Shown here piece after piece: positions 1 through 10,673 of a DNA stretch of 64,000 nt. The stretch covers positions 1 to 64,000 of the forward strand of contig FMBT01000456.1 in assembly GCA_900095095.1 (NCBI GenBank), read 5' to 3'. The DNA is from Fragilariopsis cylindrus CCMP1102. Taxonomy: Eukaryota; Bacillariophyta; Bacillariophyceae; Bacillariales; Bacillariaceae. The notes beneath the pieces were generated by a model. The model did no database searches. It was given only the letters and a program-made list of their open reading frames with translations, and was not told the origin of the DNA. The translations under genes were made by a program, and so were the position numbers. Within the stretch, counting starts at the first letter, position 1. Every line of letters begins with the position of its first letter.

Positions 1-688
1 TAATTCATTGTTGTTGACTACTCCAATAATATCTTGATTATTCTGATTCTGACTCTTATTCTGAATAATGTTACCGGTCGTATTAGTATTGGTATTAGTA
101 TTATTAGCAGCGCCTACTAAATCTCCACCTAAATCGGAACCATCCTCGTTATCGTCCCCGCCCATCGAAAAACTACCTAAACTATTTACCGATAATGATC
201 GAGGCCTTGTTTGAGCATCGGTAGCTTGAGCAGCTTGAGCTACCGCAGTATTTCATGTTCGTGTCAACAACAACGCCATTATTATTATTATTATTATGAT
301 TATTATTATCATGATGATGCTGTTCTGATCCTGCTGTTGCAGCAACACGTATCGGATCAGAAGATAGAGAATCATTATTTTTGTTGTTGTTGTTGTTGTT
401 GTTGTTGTCAATGCTGCTGTTGTTGTTAATAGGTCCCTTGTAATCTCGACCGAGGCCGCTTCCATCGCCGATGGTATTGTTATTGTTATTGTTATTGTTA
501 TTGCTGCTGCCAGGGTGAGTATTGTGATGATTCATTTGTTGGACCACCATCGTCTGAGTAGATGATGTGTTTTCTTCTTCTATTCCAGTAGTTGCGTGTT
601 GTTGGTGTTGTTCCCGGGGGGCGGCTGTTCCACCCTCTGTCACCGTACTATCAGGAGTAGCGGGTAAGGATGTCGTCACTTTCTCCAT
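1..688 (-). CDS. Asn-rich low-complexity protein, N-terminal part, runs off the window
   Basis: Unrecognised protein starting at the ATG at 688. The first 60 residues are Ser/Thr/Gln-rich, followed by long Asn, His and Asp runs encoded by AAT/AAC microsatellites (about 270-530). No domain is visible, and such tracts are common in intrinsically disordered regulators. The first frame closes at 182, but the next frame, entered by dropping one A at 251-253, reads on without a stop to base 1 as coherent protein (Ala/Gln-rich, then RPRSLSVNSLGSFSMGG, then Gly/Asp/Asn-rich). I therefore take the gene as continuous with one apparent extra base, not as ending at 182. The C-terminus lies outside the window. 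The repeats make this region prone to sequencing slippage. Confidence 0.55.
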
Positions 689-1848
689 CCTTTTCCTTTT
701 CCTTTTGTTCTTGTTTTCTTACTTGTAAATAATACTAGTCTGTAGTTGTTTATTGCATTGTTGAAAAGTATATGCATTATGTTGTTAGCATTTATTTGTG
801 TCGTTCTTCTCACCAACTTCGACTTGGCTTAGTTAGATGCATTGTACGTACAGTAGGTCCTACCTTTTTGCAGTAGCCTGGGATCTTCGCTCCTCTGACA
901 CATAATGATGTCACAGCGCGCCACAAATATTACTTAAGCATCATTGCTAGCATAATCACGCGCGCCCGCATACTCTTTAAAAACTTTTAGTGCTCTTCGC
1001 TTTGGTCAAGGCCAGAGCTCCTCCGTTCTACTTTTTTGTTTGTTTTCCTCTAAACTTTAGTTGAGAGATATGAAAGGGTTCATTATTGACTTCAAAACAT
1101 TATCATGTAGGTAAAGTATGTGGTATGGTATGGTATAATGATGATGATAATGATGCGATGATGTTGGTTCACAACAGTATTACGATATACTACAACAACA
1201 ATTATACCACCATATTCTGTCTGACACGGTTCCAACAATTTACTATGACACAAATTAATATGATATAATATAAGAAACAATGCAGCTGTTTGAACTCTTT
1301 TTGCTCCATCAAATACTCTCATTCAAGTTATTTTGTGAAGGTAAATGTCGTTCTTGCTAGTATTAGTTATCTAACTTATTACAGTACTATCTATTACCTT
1401 ACCTATTACTAATCGTACTCAAAGTACCGTATGAAATAATGATTGTAATTTTCTGTCTTCATAGCGAAAATATAGTAGTGCGGGTTTGGACTCTCACCTA
1501 ATTCTACGGCTTATTTGATATTGAGACTGTTAATTAAATTTTGATCGCAAAACCTTTCTTCAAATAAAGCCTTCTTTTTGATTGATTGATTGATTCGTCG
1601 TGACAGCAATTGAACATCGACATTGTTTCGCTTTCCGCCTTTATCACTTTCCTGTGTAACTTTTCAACACAAGATTTTCATTGCATGTCAATGTCATAGT
1701 AACACTTAGTTTACCTAACTTACTCCTACAGTAGTACAGTTCCCGTCGCATCAACAGATCATTAAAATAATAACCAAAACAAGCCAAGCCAAACCAAACC
1801 AAACCAAACAAAACAAAACAAAACAAATAACCAAAAGTCGTGTAAAGT
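689..1848. other. Intergenic, no gene recognised
   Basis: About 1.16 kb between the divergent Asn-rich gene and the MFS transporter. It holds a short GATT/ATTG microsatellite (1580-1597) and an AACC/AAAC purine-rich tract (1783-1828) that ends just before the transporter start and may form its 5' leader. Small open frames here show no protein character. Confidence 0.5.
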
Positions 1849-3414
1849 TTGCAAATGTCGACGCCGACGAACAACGAAAGGTGCACTTATCACACACATG
1901 AGGGTGAGCATCATGGGGACTTCAATAAACAATCTGTGAGGGTTACGAAATCCACTGTTATTTTTGCTCTTTGTGCAGCACTCAACTCCTGCAACCTGGG
2001 ATATGACATCGGTGTTAGCACTCACGCGGGAGGTCTCATCCAACGTGACCTTGGATTGACTGATATGCAACGGCAATTATTTGTGGGCTCGCTCAACTTC
2101 TGGTCCATTTTTGGCAGTATGACATCGCATTGGATTTGTGATGCATATGGTCGTCGACGATCATTTCAAGTGGCTGCTCTTACCTTCATCGTGGGGCTAT
2201 CAATAATGTCTGCTGCTAGTTCATTTGCTGTATTAATGGTGGGACGGTTCTTTCTTGGGATTGGAGTCGGGTTTGGATTAGCGATCGACCCATTGTACAT
2301 ATCTGAGATGACACCAGCTGCACATCGTGGAGAATTAGTCACCTGGTCTGAGTTAGCGATTAATGTTGGTATTGTGCTGGGATTTCTTTCGGGTATTGTA
2401 TTTTACGACGTTGATGATAAACTTGAATGGAGACTGATGTTTTTGATGGGATGTATACTTCCTGTTGTACTTATTGTCGTTGCTCAATTTGTAATGGCTG
2501 AGTCGCCAAGATGGCTAGTAAGTAAAGGTCGAGATGAAGAAGCTAAAGTCATTCTGAGAATGATTTATCCTGAAGATTTTGATATAGACCCTATTGCGCT
2601 AGACATTAAGGAGGCAATGGAAAGAGAGAGGATTGCCGAAGATGCGGTCGGATGGCGAATGATATTATTTCCTACGCCAGCGATTAGAAGAATGCTTGTA
2701 GTCGGTATAGGCGTTGCTATAAGTCAGCAGGCAGTCGGTATAGACGCAATTCAGTACTATCTTTTGGACGTTCTTCAGCAGTCCGGTATCGAATCCGAAA
2801 AGGGGCAACTCGGTGTTCTTATGATTCTTGGAGTACTGAAACTTGTGTTTGTTGCTATTGGATCAAAACTGGTCGATCGTTGTGGACGCAAATCTTTGCT
2901 ATACTGCAGTTGCATAGGGATGTGTGGGGCTTGTATTTTGACTAGTTTCTCATTTATCGGAGATAAAGATAGCGGTGCATTTGCGATCGTTGGACTTTCG
3001 CTGTACCTTTCTTTTTTCAGTATTGGAATGGGACCAGTTGCATGGCTTGTTCCGTCTGAAATCTTTGCAACTAGCATTCGAGCAAAGGCAATGTCTATTG
3101 CTACGGTTTCCAATAGAATTGTTGCTACACTCATGGCATCCACTTTTCTATCTACTGCTAATGCCATGGGATGGGGACCATTCTTTCTTATGCTGGCTGG
3201 GATCTCCGTTGTTGTATTCATATTCGCTTTCTTTTATATACCCGAGACAAAAGGACGTAGTTTGGAGGACATGTCGGTATTTTTTGCTGAAATCACAGGT
3301 GATATTTCTATTCTCGACGCAGAGAAGAAAATTATTGCCGACCGTGATAGGGGTGCACTAGAAATTAAAGAACTTCAGCGACAAGAAGTATCACCAGTAG
3401 GAGAACTTACATAA
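1849..3414 (+). CDS. MFS sugar-porter family transporter
   Basis: Intronless 521-residue membrane transporter of the major facilitator superfamily, sugar porter branch; it should move a hexose, polyol or inositol across a membrane. Family signatures are in the expected order: the loop 2-3 motif GRRRS (about residue 101), ESPRWL after TM6 (about 218), a second GRKS loop motif after TM8 (about 345), the TM10 stretch GPVAWLVPSEIF, and PETKGRSLE at the end of TM12 (about 465). Twelve hydrophobic segments fit. The cytosolic N-terminal 35 residues carry no obvious signal peptide, so plasma membrane or endomembrane is more likely than plastid. The substrate cannot be read from sequence. The 3' end of the gene has been tandemly duplicated (see 3337-3530). 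Confidence 0.92.
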   Translation: MQMSTPTNNERCTYHTHEGEHHGDFNKQSVRVTKSTVIFALCAALNSCNLGYDIGVSTHAGGLIQRDLGLTDMQRQLFVGSLNFWSIFGSMTSHWICDAYGRRRSFQVAALTFIVGLSIMSAASSFAVLMVGRFFLGIGVGFGLAIDPLYISEMTPAAHRGELVTWSELAINVGIVLGFLSGIVFYDVDDKLEWRLMFLMGCILPVVLIVVAQFVMAESPRWLVSKGRDEEAKVILRMIYPEDFDIDPIALDIKEAMERERIAEDAVGWRMILFPTPAIRRMLVVGIGVAISQQAVGIDAIQYYLLDVLQQSGIESEKGQLGVLMILGVLKLVFVAIGSKLVDRCGRKSLLYCSCIGMCGACILTSFSFIGDKDSGAFAIVGLSLYLSFFSIGMGPVAWLVPSEIFATSIRAKAMSIATVSNRIVATLMASTFLSTANAMGWGPFFLMLAGISVVVFIFAFFYIPETKGRSLEDMSVFFAEITGDISILDAEKKIIADRDRGALEIKELQRQEVSPVGELT

Positions 3415-3530
3415 GAGATCATATAGAGAACAGCGGTCGTAATAGCGGTGCACTACAAGTAGATATGAAACACCTTCAATGACAAGAAGTATCACCAGTG
3501 GAGAACTTACATAGAGATAATATATAGAAC
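3337..3530 (+). repeat. Imperfect tandem duplication of the transporter 3' end, about 95 bp x 2
   Basis: Copy 1 (about 3337-3431) covers the last 26 codons, the stop and the first UTR bases of the MFS gene. Copy 2 (about 3432-3530) follows directly. Shared blocks include GGTGCACTA, GACAAGAAGTATCACCAGT and GGAGAACTTACATA. Copy 2 has in-frame changes and no longer codes for anything. Confidence 0.8.
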
Positions 3531-3959
3531 ATTTGATGGCAGGATAAATGTGATGCTGTAAATGATAGGACTAAACATACACTAAAAAACTGTTATAATA
3601 ATGGAAAAAACTTCAAAGTAGAGTATTCTACTAGGTAGGAGCCAATGAATTTTTAATTCCAAGGGAAGCTATAAAGCTTTCCTTTTAAGATGCAGCAATG
3701 ATGAGCTCGCTCAATATGATGTATTTTATACTACTATTATAACCAGCTATATTATAGAAGTACAGTAGAATCAAAATTCGGCACGTGTCGTGCAATGGTA
3801 CTTGTATAGTCCTTTAGGCTTCCGGAAGATTTTTGATTTCTTACTAGTACTCTTCGAAGAAAGTAGCACAGCTCATCAAAGCGAGACAACTCACTCCGAT
3901 AATGAGATAACAATTGATTGTAACAAAAACAAATTCGAACTACATTTCGTTGAAGTAGT
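3531..3959. other. Intergenic, no feature recognised
   Basis: AT-rich spacer between the transporter and the MAPR gene, both on the plus strand. It must contain the 3' end of the first and the promoter of the second. Nothing else is visible. Confidence 0.5.
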
Positions 3960-5057
3960 ATGAGTGTGAATGGATTATTGAATGATCTTTCACTGTGGAT
4001 CGATAATCTAACTGGTTTTCGCGGAAGTTCGGGGGTAAGTGACTATTGACAGATGATGAATGAATTGAATGAAGCGTTGTTCGTCAACTAACGAAAAACT
4101 AATTTCTATTTCTTTACAGTATATTTTAATTTTACTTCTAGTATTGATTGGTTATAAAGTAATGAATAGTTCGAACGAGCCAACGAAGGTGAAAGAAGAG
4201 GAGGGGGAGGAGAAAGAAATCGATCCTCCCAGGAATTTCACACAAAAGCAACTCATATACTTTGACGGAAAGAAAGACGAGAAGACCAAAGAGGAGAAAC
4301 CGGTTTATCTTTCTGTCAATGGTATAGTATTTGATGTTTCTGATGGTAGAACTTTTTATGGTCCCGATGGTCCGTATGAAAACTTTGCAGGGCATGAATG
4401 CGGTGTAGCATTAGCAAAAATGAGTTTTGAGACTGAACATTTAGATGATTTGAAAGGTTGTAAAGATCTGAACTTTGGAGAAAAAGAGGAACTTGATGGA
4501 TGGGTTGAAAAATTCACCTACTACAGGCATTATCCTGTAAAAGGGCGTTTAATTGCTGAAGATGATTTGAATTCTTTAGCAGACCGAATATTAACTACTG
4601 ATGATCTGTCGAAATACACTGGAGATGATGGAGAAGAAATCCCCGAGGGATATGCGGCTCCTCCGATCTACATAGGTGCTGGTGATAAAGTTTTCGATGC
4701 ATCATTCGGTGGTGCAGAGTTTTATGGTAAGCTAAATGAAAATTAACTGAGTATTATTTTAATGCATATAATTTACGTCAGGGTTGTATGAATATGTATC
4801 ATACTAAGAAAAATTTCCTTTATTTGTTTTGTTCTGTTTCTTCAGGAGCGAAAGGTGGGTATTCACGTTTTGCAGGGAGAGATATTTCTCGGGCTTTGGC
4901 AAAAATGAGTTTTAGTCCAGAAGATTTAGAAAGTTCGAGTGTTGAAGATCTTGATGAAAAACAGAAAAAGATTCTTAATGATTGGGTCAAAACTTACGAA
5001 GAAAAAAAATGCTATCCAATTATTGGACGATTGGGCAAAACAAATTATGAAGAATGA
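3960..5057 (+). CDS. Membrane-associated protein with two MAPR (cytochrome b5-like) domains, PGRMC-like
   Basis: Three exons: 3960-4034, 4120-4726 and 4846-5057 (introns GTAAGT..CAG and GTAAGC..CAG), giving 297 residues. I chose 3960 because the upstream exon ends in a clean GTAAGT donor and joins in frame to the membrane segment YILILLLVLIGYKVM (residues 26-40); the ATG at 4069 lies inside intron 1. An acidic linker follows, then two MAPR domains. Domain 1 has FYGPDGPYENFAG with the Tyr that binds heme in PGRMC1. Domain 2 has FYGAKGGYSRFAG with the same Tyr, and intron 2 splits this motif. Both end in the WxxxxxY(P/C)xxGRL pattern. By family it should bind heme and act in sterol or P450-related redox biology at the ER. 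Two domains in one chain are unusual, since PGRMC1 and yeast Dap1 have one. Confidence 0.88.
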
Positions 5058-5326
5058 TGAATTGTTTGTTAACTGAACTGACTTGAGTCTATTATAGTTT
5101 ATTCTTAATAATATCGCTAATCTGCCTAGAAGAAATGGCATTTCACTTTATTTAGTTCATATATTTTAAGCAATTTTTGTGATTCATTCAACATTCAACT
5201 CACACCAGTTTTAAAAGAATCAGTTAGCTCAGAACGACTGATCATGTATTCGTCCATTCTTTTGGTATAAATTTCATATATTTCACTCCATTTTCTATAT
5301 AATTTTAGGTAAGCATGGATATTATT

Positions 5327-6067
5327 TTACTCTTTTTCCAGAGAAGTTCGGCAATATGGACAGAAATCTTTGGTAAGCAGCCACTGGTCTACACATTCTT
5401 GATGGAAGCAGTGACGACATGGTAGCTGTCTCAAATCCTCGCCTGTACAGTATTCTTCCTGACAAATTAAGCATTTAGTATCACATTGATTTGTATTCGT
5501 CTTGTTATTAATTTTTTCACGATCAAATTTAATAATAGGTAACGTGTCAATGGTTTTTTGTGCCCGTCGTGCCCATCTTTCTGTTTTGACGTCCCCGATT
5601 CGTTCACCGAGTTGCAGCATCGCCTCATACGACATACCACTAATGTCCTGTCCATTATCTTCTTCGGTATCATTAATTGTGTTTGCTTCTTGTTCATCAT
5701 CATCCATCGCTATTTGAAAAGCAGCTAAATCTTCTTCTGAAAACTGATCCTGGTTGTGACGTAAATAATCCATATGGGCTGCGTATGCTCCCATAGCTTC
5801 TTCGGCCATCATAGCTCGTGCGAGTTCAATAGATTCCTCTTCTTCACGCGCAGCACGCTGTTCAGCAGTAAGCACATCCTCTTCTTCATCAGCTTGTCTC
5901 GATGGTGAAGACTGTCCATTTGTGTTGATCCCTGAATCCTCCCTTGTTTCGTTGTAATTGGGTGGCGTTCCAAGAGTTTGTTCCTCTTGATTACTACTAC
6001 GAACACAATCCTTTGATTGTGTCGTGCTATGGCTTGCGTTTGTCGTCGTGTATGTTGGTGAATCCAT
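5327..6067 (-). CDS. RING-H2 finger protein, probable E3 ubiquitin ligase
   Basis: Intronless, 246 residues. The C-terminal 45 residues form a complete RING-H2 finger: CLICQEEY, LPCRHCFHQECVDQW, then FCPYC, with eight zinc ligands in C-C-C-H-H-C-C-C order and the Trp after the sixth ligand that contacts E2 enzymes. The rest is acidic, Glu/Asp/Gln-rich and probably disordered (residues 1-190). No transmembrane segment is visible, so it is probably cytosolic or nuclear. It faces a UBE2K-like E2 gene across a 487-bp divergent promoter region. Confidence 0.9.
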   Translation of the reverse strand: MDSPTYTTTNASHSTTQSKDCVRSSNQEEQTLGTPPNYNETREDSGINTNGQSSPSRQADEEEDVLTAEQRAAREEEESIELARAMMAEEAMGAYAAHMDYLRHNQDQFSEEDLAAFQIAMDDDEQEANTINDTEEDNGQDISGMSYEAMLQLGERIGDVKTERWARRAQKTIDTLPIIKFDREKINNKTNTNQCDTKCLICQEEYCTGEDLRQLPCRHCFHQECVDQWLLTKDFCPYCRTSLEKE

Positions 6068-6554
6068 TGTTACGTGTTGGTTCTTTTTTTGTCAAGTTTG
6101 TATGTTCCTATTTTTAATTTTATGTCGATCTTTAAATTCGTTTGCTTCGCTACTTTATCGATGATATATGCCGTTGACATGCTTTTCGCGGAATGCAATT
6201 CTGAAGGAATGATGAGAGTTAAATCGTGGAGATACAGTATGAAGAATCTGTTTTCTGTTGTGACCTGTCCGACTCACTCTTAACGGATTTGCGAGCGAGG
6301 CGGACGACGAGCGACCTTCAATCACCCCCAAATTTTTCAAACATACTCCTCCCCTTTCCGTCTCGAAGTCATCTCCACAGAAAAGTTTTTTTTTTAAATG
6401 TCAGAAACTCTCGGCTTTCCTTAATATTATCCATGACAAATAATTATGCTAGTGTATTTCACATAGTAAAACAGCTCTTACAAGTTTTTCCATTGAAAGA
6501 AACACTCCAATAATCCATTTTTACGCTGAAGTACCGAGACTTTTTTTTGTTGAG
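6068..6554. promoter_or_regulatory. Divergent promoter region between E3 and E2 ubiquitin genes
   Basis: 487 bp with no convincing coding frame separate the two opposite start codons, so both promoters must lie here. I could not pick out a defined core element. Short T tracts (6383-6392 and 6541-6548) lie on the E2 side. Confidence 0.5.
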
Positions 6555-7482
6555 ATGTCACCAAATGGCCGTTTGACTAAAGAACTGAACGAGGTTGGCA
6601 AGGTTGATCCAACATCGGGCGTACGAGCTGTTGCAGTTATTGGTAGCAATTCTCGCGAACTTAAAGGAACAATAAATGGTCCAACCGGAACATGTTACGA
6701 AGGAGGTGTATTCAAAATTGACATATCAATTCCTAAACAGTATCCTTTTGAACCTCCCAAAATGAAATTTACGACTAAAATCTGGCATCCAAATATCTCA
6801 TCACAAACTGGTGCAATCTGTCTTGTACGTTCAATGATGTATCGCGATTGGTTGCATCGGCGGCAGTATGTTTCGTCTGTCGAGAATTTTTTTTTTAATT
6901 CTATCGACGTCTAATGTTGTTTCTTTTTTTAATAATCTCAATGAATTTTCTTTTTCTATTTGTAAAGGATATCTTGAAAGACCAATGGAGCCCGGTAAGT
7001 TTTGAATCAATATATAATCTGTAATCATGCGAAGTAATGTGTACTTTTGCACCAATGCTGAGACTTATTTCTTTAGAACAATTCTCTGCGCATATTGAAT
7101 ATTGTTATGACTTAGTCTAATAACTTTGACTTTGATTTAAATTTGAATATATACATAAATATAAATGATGAATTTCATTAATATTACTAATAATCAGGCA
7201 CTTACAATCAAGACAGCACTACTGTCGCTACAAGCATTGTTAACATCCCCGGAGCCTAGTGATCCCCAGGATGCGGAAGTCGCGAAAATGTACATCTCTG
7301 ATAGGAAGAAATTTGAGAAAACGGCAAAATTCTGGACCGATTCGTATGCAAAGGCTATCGACGAGGAAGAGATAATTAATCGTATTAAGGAAATGGGATT
7401 TGATAGGGAAAGCGCCAAAAATGCATTAGAAAAACATGAATATGATGAGAGTGCAGCTGTTAATGAATTACTTGGCATGTGA
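6555..7482 (+). CDS. UBE2K: Ubiquitin-conjugating enzyme E2 with C-terminal UBA, UBE2K/Ubc1 type
   Basis: Three exons: 6555-6824, a 27-nt microexon 6968-6994, and 7198-7482. They join to 193 residues, close to human UBE2K (200). The UBC core has PFEPPKMKF, the IWHPNIS element and the active-site Cys in TGAICL; the microexon encodes DILKDQWSP, which completes the expected core sequence, and exon 3 continues with ALTIKTALLSLQALLTSPEPSDPQDAEVA-type residues. The last 40 residues form a UBA domain (IINRIKEMGFDRESAKNAL). This E2 class builds Lys48-linked ubiquitin chains. Splice sites are GTACGT..AAG and GTAAGT..CAG. Without the microexon the protein would be in frame but lose nine core residues. 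The neighbouring divergent gene is a RING E3. Confidence 0.93.
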
Positions 7483-7928
7483 AAGTATTTGCGTGTATTT
7501 TAGCCAGAAGAACTGCAGGGAATCAACGATTCAATTAAACAACTACGTATGACTACAATTTACTGCGCTGCCAACCAACACTTCGAAGTATTTCTAATAA
7601 AATACTCGTGTAGTATATATTTTATTGCGTTGTGTGATAATGTACATAGACTCTCCATAATAGACAGGACAAATAAGTTACGTGCCATTGATCGAAAAGA
7701 AAAACGAAAAATCTAAGTGAGAAGTATAACCGATCCTAGCAAAAATTTAATCTACACTTTATTTTATATAGACAAAAATATATTTATGAATTGTCCTCCT
7801 CAAGAAAAAAATAAGACATACTTGTAATCAATAGTCGTCTATTAATGTGATATTTGAGTCAGTCCTTCAATACTGTTCCTTACTCGAATATATATGATAG
7901 GTTATTTATTTATTTATTTATAGCACAA
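7483..7928. other. Intergenic between convergent genes
   Basis: AT-rich spacer joining the 3' ends of the E2 gene and the DUF2358 gene. A short TTTA repeat occurs at 7906-7921. No gene is seen. Confidence 0.5.
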
Positions 7929-8850
7929 TCATAATTTAACACGCCCCTTTCTGAAAATCTGTTTCACTCCCTCAAGGGGATCAATACTCCATGACTCTTC
8001 ATGTCTTGTGATAAGAAAAGTTGTAGGATCAATTTCATATAGCACGCCCCATGGCCATGCAAGTACGGGTTTCCATGGGAGGTTTAGTTCTAATTTAACC
8101 ATTATCTTCGTTTCAACGACCGGTATTTTTGCTTGTTCCGAATTGTTATCACTATTATCATTATAAACGACGGGAGAATTATATTTTATAACTCTCGCAT
8201 CATATTTTGTAATAAAACTTCCTAAATTTTGTACTTTTTGGATCGAAAACAGTTCGAAATTAATATATAATAACAATAAATGGAAAAATTTAAAACAATA
8301 CGGCGCATTATCATAGGTATTTTAACTTACAATTCTCTACGAATCGATCTCGTCCAGAAAAACTAACAAATGGATCAGCAAATACACAATCCTTATCGTA
8401 AATTTGTTCATCTACAATACCACTCAAAAAATAAGACCGATCGTTGTCGTCATTGATTCTTTGTATAGTCTCATCCAACGATGATGGTGGCGGCAATGCT
8501 CCTGTTGCTGCTGAAGATGAAGTTTCTTGTTCATTTTCGGCTGTGTCTGTAGACGACGAAGATCCAAATGTATTACCAAACCACTCAACGACGTACCAAG
8601 AAGATTTTGTTGCAATATTCATGTCTTTTTTGGTTCCGGTAGAGTCAGAGCCGTTTTCTTCATCATCATTTTTGCTACCATTACACTGGAAAGTACTTTT
8701 CAATTTGCGACCTTGGAAAAGATGATGGTGGGCGTTAATAATATCATTACTACGGCAACAATGATTGGTTGGACTTGTAAAAGCTGAACAATCAAGTGCT
8801 GCAGAAACCGCCAGAATCGCAAATAATACAATATTCAGAAAAATGCTCAT
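7929..8850 (-). CDS. Plastid-type DUF2358 (SnoaL-like fold) protein
   Basis: Two exons, 8331-8850 and 7929-8233, joined across a 97-nt intron (GTAAGT..AAG), give 274 residues. The N-terminus is a signal peptide (residues 1-20, ILAVSAALDC) followed by CSAF-TSP, close to the diatom ASAF-type plastid cleavage motif. After a low-complexity linker comes a DUF2358-like region: YFLSGIVDEQIYDKDCVF, ADPFVSFSGRDRF, then after the splice NLQNLGSFITKYDARV and LNLPWKPVLAWPWG. This family is found in plants, algae and cyanobacteria and is predicted to have a SnoaL/NTF2-like fold; its function is unknown. The join restores the expected FxxN..L pattern, which supports the splice choice. Confidence 0.8.
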
Positions 8851-9701
8851 ATTGCCTACTATGATATTCTTATTTATACTCTATTGTTTCTTCAGTCTGC
8901 GACAACTTTCCAATGAATCAATAATAATCAGGAGCTTGCCGAATGAATGAATCGTTAAAGTGAATGAATCATCTTTTTTCAAAAATTGTTTGATGAAAAA
9001 AAGATTTCATTGCAGCAAAAGATACTATTAGTAGATATACGGGGGCGCGAGGCTTTTTGTTTCGGGGGCAACAATACTATTATAAAGTGAATTGAGTTCA
9101 GAAGTACTTAAACAGCAACCATTATTGATCTACCATACAACCTGCTATTACCCATTTTAAAAGGGTTTGCACTATTGGTAGGTCTAGCACTCATTGAATC
9201 TTTATATTGCGCACTAAACAAGCTATGCAGTACGTAGTAGTGTTGGAGTTGCTGATTGAACAAAGTAAGCCAATTTAAAAAAATGAGCCAAACAAATGAA
9301 GAACTTTGAGCTAGCTAGCAGCTTGAAGGAAGATGAATTAATGAAGGATTCTTATAAAATAGCATTCAGTTACAGTATCAATAAGGATCATGACAAAAGA
9401 CTTTCTTCTAAAGGAAGAGTTATCATGGGAATATATCAAACTGAAGGAGATTAAATTACCCCCAAAAATTGATTCAGCTGGTTTATTATTATCAGGGTCA
9501 CTAAATTCAACAATAGATGCGACGTATGGTGATGACTACCATAGATTCCCACAGTGTCTCGGGCAAAATCGTGGGTCTTATATATAATCATTTATTACTT
9601 TTGCTCTATATACATAAATAAATATATACGGTAATGATACTAAGACAACATCCCTGTATTCGGGTAAGATTTCAAACCCGATCATGTCGTACTGGATTCC
9701 G
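8851..9701. other. Intergenic, no gene recognised
   Basis: 851 bp between two minus-strand genes, holding the promoter of the DUF2358 gene and the 3' end of the next. A 65-codon frame at 9390-9587 has no recognisable character and no splice partners. Confidence 0.5.
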
Positions 9702-10289
9702 TTATACACTTTTCCTTTTTTTCTTCGCTTCCTTCTTAATTTTCTTTGCTTTTTTCGCTTCTTTTTTTTCTTTCTTTTGTTCTTTTTTGATCTTTTTCAT
9801 CTCCTTCTTCTGATTCTTATCCTCATTGTTGCTGTTTCCAGAATCAGTAGATTCGAATATCTTATCTATTTCATCCCCGCTATCGGCTATGTTTGGCTGC
9901 TGAGAACTTTGATCGTTGTCGTCGTTATTTGCTTCGACTTTGACTTTGATTTTTACATCGTCATTGGCATTGGCATCGTTATCGTCATCTACGTCTATGT
10001 TAACAACTTCTTTTTGTTCTACCCACGCGGGGATAGGATTGCGTTCCGTGTGATCGTCGTTAAGAACTGAATTTGATATTTTTCTTAAATCGTTCCAACT
10101 TAATCGTAGTACTGTTTGATCTTTCTCATCCACAAACTTTGTAGAAAGTTGTTTCTTCTTATCCTTCATTAAAAATTTCGACATATAGTCGAATAGTGTG
10201 TTTGCATCGGTGACTGGTTCAGAAGAAATTTCACGGTAAAATTTCAATTGATTCGCATCAAGATCTTCTGCGTTATCTGCTAGGCTCAT
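9702..10289 (-). CDS. Hypothetical acidic/Lys-tailed protein
   Basis: Intronless, 195 residues, not recognised. Residues 1-95 look folded (TDANTLFDYMSKFLMKD, LRLSWNDLRKISNSVLND). Residues 96-160 are Asp/Asn-rich and residues 160-195 are almost entirely Lys/Glu/Ala (KKEMKKIKKEQKKEKKEAKK), a charged helix that may act as a nuclear or nucleolar targeting and RNA-binding tail. It is divergent from the D-glutamate cyclase-like gene. The function should be left open. Confidence 0.7.
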   Translation of the reverse strand: MSLADNAEDLDANQLKFYREISSEPVTDANTLFDYMSKFLMKDKKKQLSTKFVDEKDQTVLRLSWNDLRKISNSVLNDDHTERNPIPAWVEQKEVVNIDVDDDNDANANDDVKIKVKVEANNDDNDQSSQQPNIADSGDEIDKIFESTDSGNSNNEDKNQKKEMKKIKKEQKKEKKEAKKAKKIKKEAKKKRKSV

Positions 10290-10673
10290 GATATATGGGT
10301 GAGGAAATAAGTATTAATATTAATCGTGATGGATTTCGAGTCAATGTTTCGTCTACTGTGCTTGCGCTTTTGTTGATTCTACTTGTATCAGGATTGTGCT
10401 TTGATAGAGGCAATGCAGAAATGGAATTTCGAAGTTAACAACGAGAAAATTAAATAATAGAGCGTAAACCTGTTTTTTTTTATTGTTGGACTTGAAACAG
10501 CGCGCCCACGATCACGGTCGAAGGACAGTTCGATTTTCAAAATCGTTGATCTGAATGAATCGTGATGTGGATGAGATCTTCTATTTTTTTCTTCACATGA
10601 TAATAGAATCACATGATTACAGTTCATAATTCATAATCAATACGATAGAAAACATCCGAATCCATAGATAAGA
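10290..10673. promoter_or_regulatory. Divergent promoter region
   Basis: 384 bp between the opposite starts at 10289 and 10674. It contains a T-rich run near 10470-10480 and no convincing frame. It should carry both promoters. Confidence 0.4.

Noticed and set aside
2775-3221. 148-codon minus-strand frame inside the MFS gene
   Set aside because: Exact antisense of a conserved transporter coding sequence; no independent signal.
9390-9587. 65-codon plus-strand frame as a small gene
   Set aside because: No domain character, no splice partners, weak start context and atypical composition; best treated as chance.
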